From Candidatus Saccharimonadota bacterium (lineage in GTDB: Bacteria > Patescibacteriota > Saccharimonadia > Saccharimonadales > Saccharimonadaceae), in the NCBI GenBank assembly GCA_017513185.1, contig JAFXGL010000014.1, forward strand, positions 1 through 64,000: DNA of 64,000 nt, written 5' to 3'. This document shows positions 58,588-64,000 of the stretch, piece by piece; the stretch's first letter is position 1, and the number at the start of each line of letters is the position of its first letter. Both the position numbers and the translations under genes were made by a program. The notes beneath the pieces were generated by a model. That model did no database searches and was not told where the DNA came from. It was given only the letters and a program-made list of their open reading frames with translations.

Positions 58588-58596
58588 TGATATAAT
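58588..58596 (+). promoter_or_regulatory. Promoter of the 6S-like RNA
   Basis: TGATATAAT directly after the M50 stop codon; transcription should start near 58603. Confidence 0.6.
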
Positions 58597-58602
58597 AGAG
58601 AT

Positions 58603-58740
58603 GTACCTTCACCGGTAGCATGATATTTTCTCTGTATAGTCATGTTCTAGGGATTTCGTGGCAAGCCTCCGTGGAGACTGCGCATAAGATTTTACCCACC
58701 TTGCAAATCAGCAGGGAAAATAAGGCCGATGAAGGTGCAA
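58603..58740 (+). ncRNA. ssrS: 6S RNA-like regulator of RNA polymerase
   Basis: GUACCUUCAcCGG (58604-58616) pairs with CCGaUGAAGGUGC (58726-58738) to close the molecule. Inside are a hairpin GCATGA/TCATGT, and AAGCCT...GAGACTGCG followed by ACCCACCTTGC...GCAGGG stem, an order that parallels AAGCCU...ACUGCG...CACCUUG...AAGGGU in E. coli 6S. About 138 nt is short for 6S (160-200). In other bacteria 6S mimics an open promoter and binds the sigma-70 holoenzyme. A covariance search would settle the call. Confidence 0.55.
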
Positions 58741-58771
58741 CCTGATTTTATATATTATATATGGTGGGCTA

Positions 58772-59641
58772 ATGAAACAAAGAGTAAGAGTAGTTGGGAT
58801 TTTGAAGGAGGCAGGGGAAGTACTTTTGATGAAAAGAAGGACCGGGCGTTCTAGCGAGCCGGTTTTTTGGGAGCTGCCGACAGGGAAGATAAAGTTTGGG
58901 GAACAGCCAGAAGAGGCGATGTCGCGGACGGCGTTGGAGTATCTAGGGGTGGAAGTGAGAGAGGTGAAGCTGGTGGATGTGGTGACGTTTTTGGCGTTTG
59001 AAGGGTCGAGCCAGATGGCGAATCTATATATTGTGTATGAACTGGGGGTGAAGCCAGGGGTGAAAATACGACCAAACGAGCGGTATTCGGCGTTTAAGTT
59101 TTTGAAGGGAGACGAGCTATCGAAAGTACGAGTAGATGAAGCGACGAGTGCGGTGCTGGATCTTGAGAATGAGAAGGAGTTTACGGGGGCGCCGGCGGGG
59201 AACTATCGCGAGACGGTGAACGGGGCGACGGTGTACGTGGATGGAAGTAGTCGCGGGAATCCGGGACCGTCGGGGGTGGGGTATCGAATTGTAGGGGAGA
59301 ATGGAGAGGAGCTACTGAGAGGTGGGGAGTTTGTGGGCTTTGCGACGAGTAGAGTGGCGGAGTATTATGCGCTTAGAGCTGGGGTGGAGAAGGCTGCGGA
59401 GCTGGGCCTCACAAGAGTGAAATTTGTGGGGGATAATCTGATGATGATGAACCAGATGAATGGGATTTATAAGATAAAGAATAGGGACCTGTTGCCGATA
59501 TATGCAGATATACGAAAGAAGGTGGCAGAGAACTTTGAGGCGGTGTCGTTTGTACATGTGAAGCGGGAGTTGAACGGGGATGCGGATAGGGAAGCGAATC
59601 TGGCGATAGATAGACATTTCGACGCTGATATGATAAAATAA
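58772..59641 (+). CDS. Nudix domain fused to RNase HI-type domain
   Basis: A 289-residue two-domain enzyme. Residues 1-145 are a Nudix fold; the Nudix box reads GKIKFGEQPEEAMSRTALEYLG, keeping G-x5-E-x7-R but replacing the metal-binding R-E-U-x-E-E by R-T-A-L-E-Y, so activity is uncertain. Residues 150-289 are RNase HI-like with the full set VYVDGSSRGNPGPSGVGY (Asp), AEYYALRAG (Glu), VKFVGDNLMM (Asp) and HVKRELNGDADREAN (Asp). This domain would cut RNA in RNA-DNA hybrids. Start ATG lacks a strong ribosome site. rnpB starts right after its stop. Confidence 0.85.
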   Translation: MKQRVRVVGILKEAGEVLLMKRRTGRSSEPVFWELPTGKIKFGEQPEEAMSRTALEYLGVEVREVKLVDVVTFLAFEGSSQMANLYIVYELGVKPGVKIRPNERYSAFKFLKGDELSKVRVDEATSAVLDLENEKEFTGAPAGNYRETVNGATVYVDGSSRGNPGPSGVGYRIVGENGEELLRGGEFVGFATSRVAEYYALRAGVEKAAELGLTRVKFVGDNLMMMNQMNGIYKIKNRDLLPIYADIRKKVAENFEAVSFVHVKRELNGDADREANLAIDRHFDADMIK

Positions 59642-59645
59642 GCGG

Positions 59646-60108
59646 GAGCTTGAAAGATAATCGCTTGGGGCGTTGGCTTCAAGAGGAAAGTCCGGACAGC
59701 GCAGGACAAGGTAGTCGCTAACGGCGACCGAGAGCAATCTTAGGGAAAGTACCACAGAAACAAAACCGCTATCCTGCTAAAATCTCCAATCTCCGCGTTT
59801 TTCTAGCTTCGCTCTATCAGAAATAGCGCTTCAGCTAGAGAAAACGCGAATCTTGAAGATTTTATCTAGGATATCGGCTAGAATGATTGAAGATTCTAGC
59901 AGGATAGTAAGGGTGAAAAGAGTGAGGTAAGAGCTCACAGCGGCGCATGGTGACATGTGTCGGAGGCAAACCCTACCTGCTGCAAGGAGTGCTGTCAGCC
60001 CTGGTCCGGGGACGCACGTTCACCGCGCGAGTGTCGTAGCAATACGGCGCCTAGATAGATGATTATCGGCTTGCTTGCAAGCTACAAAATCCGGCTTACT
60101 GAAAGCTC
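59646..60108 (+). ncRNA. rnpB: RNase P RNA, A type with enlarged P12
   Basis: Catalytic RNA that matures tRNA 5' ends. Conserved landmarks: GAGGAAAGTCCGGAC (CR-I), ACAGAAA, GTAAGAGCTCACAG, GGAGGCAAACCCTACC, ATAGATGATTATCGGC and ACAAAATCCGGCTTA (CR-V). P1 is GAGCTT/AAGCTC. One helix, in the P12 place, spans 59769-59907 with CTATCCTGCTA/TAGCAGGATAG ends and internal hairpins, far longer than normal. Ends are assigned from P1 and are good to a few bases. Confidence 0.95.
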
Positions 60109-60118
60109 AATATCAAAA

Positions 60119-60143
60119 AACCTCCCGTATGGGGAGGTTTTTT
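60119..60143. terminator. Terminator shared by rnpB and rpmB
   Basis: AACCTCCC-gtat-GGGGAGGTT followed by TTTT; the reverse strand also ends in T. It separates rnpB from the leftward ribosomal operon. Confidence 0.8.
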
Positions 60144-60148
60144 GATGG

Positions 60149-60340
60149 CTATTTAATGAGGCCTTTTTTCTTCAAAGTGCGGAGAGCGGAAGTGGAAACA
60201 TTTGCTTTTACTTTTTGGCCGTTGATGACCAAGGTGCGCTTGGAGACATTGGGCTTAAAGACCTTGCGAGTCTTTCTTTGGGAGAAAGAAACGTTGTGGC
60301 CGTACATTTTACCTTTGCCGGTGATTTCGCAGACTGCCAT
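60149..60340 (-). CDS. rpmB: 50S ribosomal protein L28
   Basis: Large-subunit protein of 63 residues. It starts MAVCEITGKGKMYGHNVSFSQRKTRKVFKPNV, the L28 signature (C-x-x-T-G-K-x-x-x-x-G-x-x-V-S-H-S), then KRTLVINGQKVKANVSTSALRTLKKKGLI. Of the zinc-ligand cysteines only the first is present. L28 is not usually in the infC operon, so its place 1 nt after rplT is a lineage-specific arrangement. Confidence 0.93.
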   Translation of the reverse strand: MAVCEITGKGKMYGHNVSFSQRKTRKVFKPNVSKRTLVINGQKVKANVSTSALRTLKKKGLIK

Positions 60341-60341
60341 G

Positions 60342-60689
60342 TTATTTCTCCTTCACAGTGTTAACAATTGCTTTGAATGCTTCGGGATTATTGACGGCGA
60401 GGTCGGCGAGGACCTTGCGGTCGAGGTTGATACCTTTAGCCTTCATGCCAGCGATGAGCTGGGAGTAGGAAAGGCCAAGCTCGCGGGAAGCGTTGTTGAT
60501 GCGGGTAATCCAAAGGGAACGGAAGTCGCGCTTTTTGCTGCGACGATCGCGGTAAGCGTAGCGAAGGGATTTGATAACGCCTTGCTTGGCGAGACGGTAG
60601 CTACGAGTGCGATAGTGTTGCATGCCTTTGGCGGCTTGCAAAGTTTTCTTGTGTTTAGCGTGGGCAGGAACGCCGCGTTTGACTCTCAT
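60342..60689 (-). CDS. rplT: 50S ribosomal protein L20
   Basis: Essential early 50S assembly protein, 115 residues, normal length. [79 protein letters not shown] is L20 throughout, with the basic N-terminal tail for 23S rRNA. In E. coli L20 represses the rpmI-rplT messages by binding their leader; a similar site could lie in 60887-60981 but was not identified. It is 2 nt from rpmI. Confidence 0.96.
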   Translation of the reverse strand: MRVKRGVPAHAKHKKTLQAAKGMQHYRTRSYRLAKQGVIKSLRYAYRDRRSKKRDFRSLWITRINNASRELGLSYSQLIAGMKAKGINLDRKVLADLAVNNPEAFKAIVNTVKEK

Positions 60690-60691
60690 GA

Positions 60692-60886
60692 TTAAACTCC
60701 TAGTGCGGTCTTAACGTTTTTCTTGATTTTGCCGTTAATCGCGGCAGCGGTTTTCATGTTGCGCTTCCTAGCCTTCGACTTTTTGGCGAGGATGTGATTG
60801 CCAAATGCGCGCTCGCGGATGAGTTTGCCGGAGCCGCTGATTTTGATACGTTTGGCGGTACCTTTATGCGTTTTGAGTTTGGGCAT
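60692..60886 (-). CDS. rpmI: 50S ribosomal protein L35
   Basis: Large-subunit protein of 64 residues: [45 protein letters not shown], with the usual PK(L/M)KTxxxxxKRxKxTGxGK(V/L)xR start and H-(L/I)-(L/K) region. It lies between infC and rplT as in most bacteria. The leader in front of it (60887-60981) contains a strong stem around GTCACCAAAGGCACGCGG on the reverse strand. Confidence 0.95.
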   Translation of the reverse strand: MPKLKTHKGTAKRIKISGSGKLIRERAFGNHILAKKSKARKRNMKTAAAINGKIKKNVKTALGV

Positions 60887-60981
60887 AAATATTCCTTTAG
60901 GTTTAGAGTTGGTATTGGTGCGGGGTTACCGCGTGCCTTTGGTGACACAAGGTGCGAACGGGGAACCGTGGAAGTAGGAAA

Positions 60982-61500
60982 TTACTTCTTCCGAATTCCA
61001 ACCGAGAAGTTGCGTCCGCTGAACTGAGGCTTGCCTTCGACAATGGCATCATCTCCAAGGAGAGCGAGGACTTTGTCGAGCATCTGCTGGCCCATTTCCT
61101 TGTGGGCTAATTCGCGACCGCGGAAGACAATCATGATTTTGACGTGATCGCCGTCTTCGAGGAAGCCGCGGATTTTGCGGACTTTGATGTTAAGGTCGTT
61201 GTCGCTAATCTTGAGGCCAATCTTCATTTGCTTGAGCTCGGACTGTTTTTCGCGAGCCTTTTTGCGATTCTTGGCTTCTTCTTTCATCTTTTGGTATTGG
61301 TATTTGCCCCAATCGATGATTTTGACGACGGGAGGGTTGGCATTCGCGGCGATTTCCACGAGGTCAACACCGGCGTCTCTAGCGAGAAGTTGGGCGTCAC
61401 GGCTCGACATGATGCCGAGCTGTTCTCCATTAGATCCAATTACGCGAACTTCAGGGTAGCGGATTTCTCCGTTAATGCGGGTGCGTGTGTGTTTACTAAT
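60982..61500 (-). CDS. infC: Translation initiation factor IF-3, apparent ATT start
   Basis: Prevents subunit joining and proofreads start-codon choice; 172 residues. The conserved N-terminus RINGEIRYPEVRVIGSNGEQLGI is encoded upstream of the first ATG (61410). Going further upstream, no ATG, GTG or TTG occurs before an in-frame TAA; the only plausible start is ATT at 61500-61498, 8 nt after GAAAGGA. E. coli infC also starts at AUU, used for self-regulation. Domains: IF3-N to about residue 75, linker helix, IF3-C with DGDHVKIMIVFRGRELAHKEMG. TGCTATAAT lies about 37 nt upstream of the ATT. Confidence 0.9.
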   Translation of the reverse strand: MSKHTRTRINGEIRYPEVRVIGSNGEQLGIMSSRDAQLLARDAGVDLVEIAANANPPVVKIIDWGKYQYQKMKEEAKNRKKAREKQSELKQMKIGLKISDNDLNIKVRKIRGFLEDGDHVKIMIVFRGRELAHKEMGQQMLDKVLALLGDDAIVEGKPQFSGRNFSVGIRKK

Positions 61501-61577
61501 GGGGGTGATCCTTTCTTCGTTAACCTTATCTTTGTATTATAGCAAATTTTGCCGATTAGTGCAAGGGATGGAAGCGC

Positions 61578-63092
61578 TTAACGTTGGCGGAAATTGAGGG
61601 CTTCGGTGAGGTGGCGGACGTCGATAATGTCGGAGCCGTTGAGGTCGGCGATGGTCTGAGCGACCTTGATGATTTTGAAGTAGGAACGAGCGGAGAGGTT
61701 GAGCTTTTCCGAAGCTGAGGACAAAAGTTGTTCAGCCGCGGAGGAGAGGTGGAGGAGGGTGGAAACTTGGTGGGAAGTGAGAGCGGAGTTGTAAAAATCG
61801 GAACGGCCGTAGCGAGCGCGTTGGCGGGCGATAGCCTCTGTAATTTTATTTTTTACAACGCTATGTTCGGTGGGCTTGTGGGGGTCGATGATTGGGGTTT
61901 GGCGGAGGTCGGAGTTGTCGACTTTGCTGACGGTGATGTTCATGTCGATGCGGTCGAAGAGAGGACCAGAGAGCTTTTTGTGGTAAGCGTTGATTTGGTT
62001 CTGAGTGCAGGTGCATTCGTGAGTGGGGTCGTCGAGGTAGCCGCAAGGGCAGGGGTTCATGGTAGCGATGAGCATGAAATCGGCAGGGTAGGTGGTCTTG
62101 GAGTTGGCGCGCGAAATAGAAATCTTTTTGTCCTCTAGAGGTTGGCGGAGAGCTTCAAGAACGGAGCGAGGGAATTCAGGGATTTCATCGAGAAAGAGAA
62201 CACCGAGGTGAGCGAGGGAGATTTCTCCGGGCTCAGCCTTGTTGCCACCACCGATGATGGAGACAGCGGAGGAGGTGTGATGAGGCGAGCGGAAAGGACG
62301 GGTGGCGACAATGCCGTCGGTTTCGCCGGCGATGGAGTGGATTTTGGTGATGGCGATTTGTTCTTCAGGCGATGGGGCGGGAAGGAGATTAGCGGCAGCG
62401 CGGGCGAGAAGAGTTTTGCCGGCGCCGGGAGGGCCGGAAATAAGGATGTTGTGATGGCCGGCAATGGCGACAGCAAGGGCACGCTTGGCGAAGGCTTGGC
62501 CGCGAATGTGGTCCAAAATTGGGCCAGTTTCATCTGTTTTTGTATTTTCTACAACATTCGGGGAGGGGTTAATGATGAGCTTTTCTCCTTTGAGGTGGAG
62601 GAAGAGTTCACGGAGATTTTTGACGCCAATGAGGCGAACACCAGATATAAGGGCAGCCTGGGGGAGGTTGTCTAGGGGTAGGTAGATTTCGGTGAGGCCG
62701 GCAGCACGGGCAGTTTCGATGATGTTGATGATGCCATGAATAGGGCGAAGAGTGCCGTTTAGAGATAGTTCACCGACGAAAAGTTTATCCTTTAGATCTT
62801 CTTGGAGGAGCTGGCGAGAGAGGATCATAACAGAGAGGGCGATGGGGAGATCTAGGTAGGAGCCGTCTTTGAGGAGGTCGGCGGGAGCGAGGTTAATGGT
62901 GACCTTTTTGTCAGGGAAGGAGAAGTCGGAGTTAACTAGGGCGCTTTTGACGCGTTCGCGGGCCTCTGAGATGGTTTTATTGGCCATTCCGACGATATTA
63001 AAGGCGGGGAGGCCTTTGTTCATGTCGCCTTCGACCTCCACGATGCGACCTTCGTAGCCATAGGGGATGGCAGAGTAAGTTTTTGCAATCAT
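61578..63092 (-). CDS. comM: ComM/YifB family Mg-chelatase-like AAA+ helicase
   Basis: A 504-residue AAA+ protein; ComM helps branch migration during natural transformation. The N-terminal Lon-like domain starts KTYSAIPYGYEGRIVEVEGDMNKGLPAFNIVGMANKTISEARERVKSAL. Walker A is GPPGAGKTLLARA near residue 220, Walker B VLFLDEIPEF, followed by the Mg_chelatase C-terminal domain with LPPPNPCPCGYLDD-type cysteines (MNPCPCGYLDDPTHECTC). ATG 63092 is 6 nt from TATTCT on the reverse strand; the longer frame from 63200 lacks family similarity. With type IV pili, it hints at DNA uptake ability. Confidence 0.92.
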   Translation of the reverse strand: MIAKTYSAIPYGYEGRIVEVEGDMNKGLPAFNIVGMANKTISEARERVKSALVNSDFSFPDKKVTINLAPADLLKDGSYLDLPIALSVMILSRQLLQEDLKDKLFVGELSLNGTLRPIHGIINIIETARAAGLTEIYLPLDNLPQAALISGVRLIGVKNLRELFLHLKGEKLIINPSPNVVENTKTDETGPILDHIRGQAFAKRALAVAIAGHHNILISGPPGAGKTLLARAAANLLPAPSPEEQIAITKIHSIAGETDGIVATRPFRSPHHTSSAVSIIGGGNKAEPGEISLAHLGVLFLDEIPEFPRSVLEALRQPLEDKKISISRANSKTTYPADFMLIATMNPCPCGYLDDPTHECTCTQNQINAYHKKLSGPLFDRIDMNITVSKVDNSDLRQTPIIDPHKPTEHSVVKNKITEAIARQRARYGRSDFYNSALTSHQVSTLLHLSSAAEQLLSSASEKLNLSARSYFKIIKVAQTIADLNGSDIIDVRHLTEALNFRQR

Positions 63093-63107
63093 AAGATTAG
63101 AATAAGG
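63093..63107 (-). promoter_or_regulatory. Leaderless-type promoter of comM
   Basis: Reverse-strand TATTCT at 63104-63099, 6 nt from the ATG at 63092. The box is weak (no TG extension). Confidence 0.4.
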
Positions 63108-63141
63108 GAAGGGGAGGAGAATTGCAAGGAGAAGCGGGATG

Positions 63142-63150
63142 TGGTATAAT
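63142..63150 (+). promoter_or_regulatory. Promoter of ssrA
   Basis: TGGTATAAT, 10 nt before the mature GGGG end; a short 5' piece would be removed by RNase P. Confidence 0.7.
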
Positions 63151-63160
63151 GTAAGAAGTT

Positions 63161-63518
63161 GGGGCTGACAAAGCTTAGACGAATTATTAACAGATATCAT
63201 GCGTTACGATTGAACACCGTAAGTGTTAAATAAGTGCTGAAAACACTACTGCAAAGCGTGTCATGTACATGCCTGCATATGCCTAATTTTTATCTATAGG
63301 CTGGTCTTGTCCTGAGGTTCCGTAGGGACGGGATTATCATATAACGGAGCTAGGGGCTTCTAGATGACGCGAGAAGCCTAGAAAACCTAGTCATGGTAGC
63401 GTAGAGTTTCGTTTCTTGCCGCTCTGCGTAATATACCGAGATGAAACAGGAAACTACGAACGTAGATTGATATCCAGTGATTTTTCGGACCCGGAGGCAG
63501 TATCCGGCAGCTCCACCA
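63161..63518 (+). ncRNA. ssrA: tmRNA
   Basis: Frees stalled ribosomes by trans-translation. The 5' end GGGGCTGA...TTAGACG and 3' end TTTTTCGGAC...CAGCTCCACCA match the tRNA-like domain (acceptor GGGGCTG/CAGCTCC with one G-U; CCA encoded). A first pseudoknot (AACAC/GTGTT, AGTG/CACT) precedes the resume codon. The tag frame is GCA at 63251 to TAA at 63286, encoding AKRVMYMPAYA. Odd: the T arm is CCGGA-GGCAGTA-TCCGG, lacking the TTC of normal T loops. Length 358 nt. Confidence 0.9.
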
Positions 63519-63519
63519 A

Positions 63520-63540
63520 GGCCCAGAGGGCCGATTTTTT
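63520..63540 (+). terminator. Intrinsic terminator of ssrA
   Basis: GGCCC-aga-GGGCC followed by GATTTTTT, directly after the CCA end. Confidence 0.85.
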
Positions 63541-63593
63541 ATTTTTGAATAAAATATTTATACGCATGAGGATAACAGGGAAGCAACAGATAG

Positions 63594-63630
63594 AAAAAGA
63601 CCGGTAACTGCGAGGAAAACCGGTCTTTTT
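63594..63630. terminator. Second, symmetrical terminator
   Basis: AAAAAGACCGGT pairs with ACCGGTCTTTTT; works on either strand and insulates the AT-rich region. Confidence 0.65.
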
Positions 63631-63639
63631 GTGTAGAGT

Positions 63640-63987
63640 GTGGAGTTATTTTTGGCTAAAATGTTTGTTTTTGGCTTTGAATAATTATTTTATTCAAAAG
63701 CTAATACCATCATAACTCGCAAAAACGCTTGTGTCAATAGTTTTTTGCATAAATTTTTTATGATTTTTTAAGAGTTTTCCACAGGATAATGAAGCGTGGG
63801 GAAATATATGTGTGTCAAAAATACAACACTTTTGTTCAGTGGAAATAACAGATATAAAATGGACTTTTGTTGTAAAAAATATATTAAAAAAGTTGAACAA
63901 ATATATTGCTTTTTGATAGATTTTATGATAGGATGAAAGAGTCAAACGACAAAAATCAAAACTAAAAACAAAAGAGAACATTACAAA
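63640..63987. other. AT-rich intergenic region, no gene seen
   Basis: About 350 bases of very AT-rich sequence with no convincing gene. TTTTCCACA (63775-63783) is one mismatch from the DnaA box TTATCCACA, and long A/T tracts surround it. TATGATAGGAT-type -10 candidates occur near 63926-63936. It could be a promoter region for the next gene or part of a replication origin, but a single box is weak evidence. Confidence 0.3.
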
Positions 63988-64000
63988 ATGAAATACAAAT
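63988..64000 (+). CDS. Possible start of a further gene (cut by window end)
   Basis: ATGAAATACAAAT begins at 63988, at the end of the AT-rich region; the preceding bases are A-rich with only AAGAGAAC as a possible ribosome site. Only four codons are visible, so nothing can be said about the product. Confidence 0.3.

Noticed and set aside
63694..63981. 95-codon reverse-strand ORF in the AT-rich tail
   Set aside because: Composition is driven by A/T tracts, there is no ribosome site or promoter, and the product has no recognisable pattern.
1..64000. CRISPR arrays
   Set aside because: No regularly spaced direct repeats; the only repeats are a few dispersed hairpin elements and protein-coding low-complexity stretches.

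Overview
The window looks like a chromosome segment of a Candidate Phyla Radiation bacterium, most likely Candidatus Saccharibacteria (TM7). The reasons are small compact genes, stripped-down housekeeping enzymes (ThrS without TGS, ProS without an obvious editing insertion, PolA with a short exonuclease region, DnaG without zinc ligands), a complete type IV pilus assembly cluster, a small TrbC/VirB2-like membrane protein, a FISUMP-type surface protein and many degenerate enzyme-fold proteins. UGA is used as stop (for example ftsK and rpsO's neighbour truB), so this is not a code-25 lineage (SR1/Gracilibacteria). This assignment is inference; no 16S rRNA gene is present. There are no CRISPR arrays, insertion sequences or rRNA genes.

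Layout. 1-3.1 kb: a truncated pilin-like gene, a small membrane protein and a leftward argS-orn-mmcQ unit. 3.2-5 kb: a DUF262/DUF1524 (GmrSD-like) probable defence nuclease. 5-10 kb: mscL, dnaG-rpoD, a VirB2-like protein and a lipid kinase. 10-14.1 kb: P-loop kinase, polA, and a RhuM-type gene behind three palindromes. 14.1-16.8 kb: a highly structured RNA directly upstream of an 825-residue surface protein. 17-23.6 kb: mutM, holA-like, rpsT, a degenerate DHH protein, truB, rpsO. 24-30.8 kb: pnp, ftsK, rpsF-ssb-rpsR, efp. 31.4-40.1 kb: pilM-pilN-pilO-EF-hand protein-pilB, pilT, pilC, pilD. 40-46 kb: xerC-like, ndk, a proline/threonine-rich surface protein, a membrane-bound PpiC/SurA-like foldase and four leftward tRNAs. 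46-54 kb: GT2 glycosyltransferase, proS, greA, CDF transporter, a VanY-like protein and a GH3 enzyme. 54-59.6 kb: tRNA-Val, thrS, miaA, a winged-helix protein, MBL-like remnant, M50 protease, a 6S-like RNA and a Nudix-RNase H fusion. 59.6-64 kb: rnpB, leftward infC-rpmI-rplT-rpmB, comM, tmRNA and an AT-rich tail.

What ties it together. First genes of transcription units repeatedly carry an extended -10 (TGnTATAAT-like) exactly 6-7 nt before the ATG, which predicts leaderless mRNAs; internal genes instead carry AAGGAGG-type ribosome binding sites. This pattern corrects several starts (argS, xerC, comM, the CDF transporter, pilM). infC has no ATG/GTG/TTG at its conserved N-terminus and apparently starts at ATT, as in E. 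coli. Surface and attachment functions (type IV pilus, FISUMP protein, PT-rich protein, wall enzymes) fit an epibiotic lifestyle.

The most unusual items are the 14130-14305 structured RNA with a possible pseudoknot/terminator switch, a family of large intergenic hairpins with conserved cores and locus-specific pairing arms, the palindromes around the RhuM gene, a tmRNA with an aberrant T loop, and several proteins that keep a fold while losing catalytic residues.
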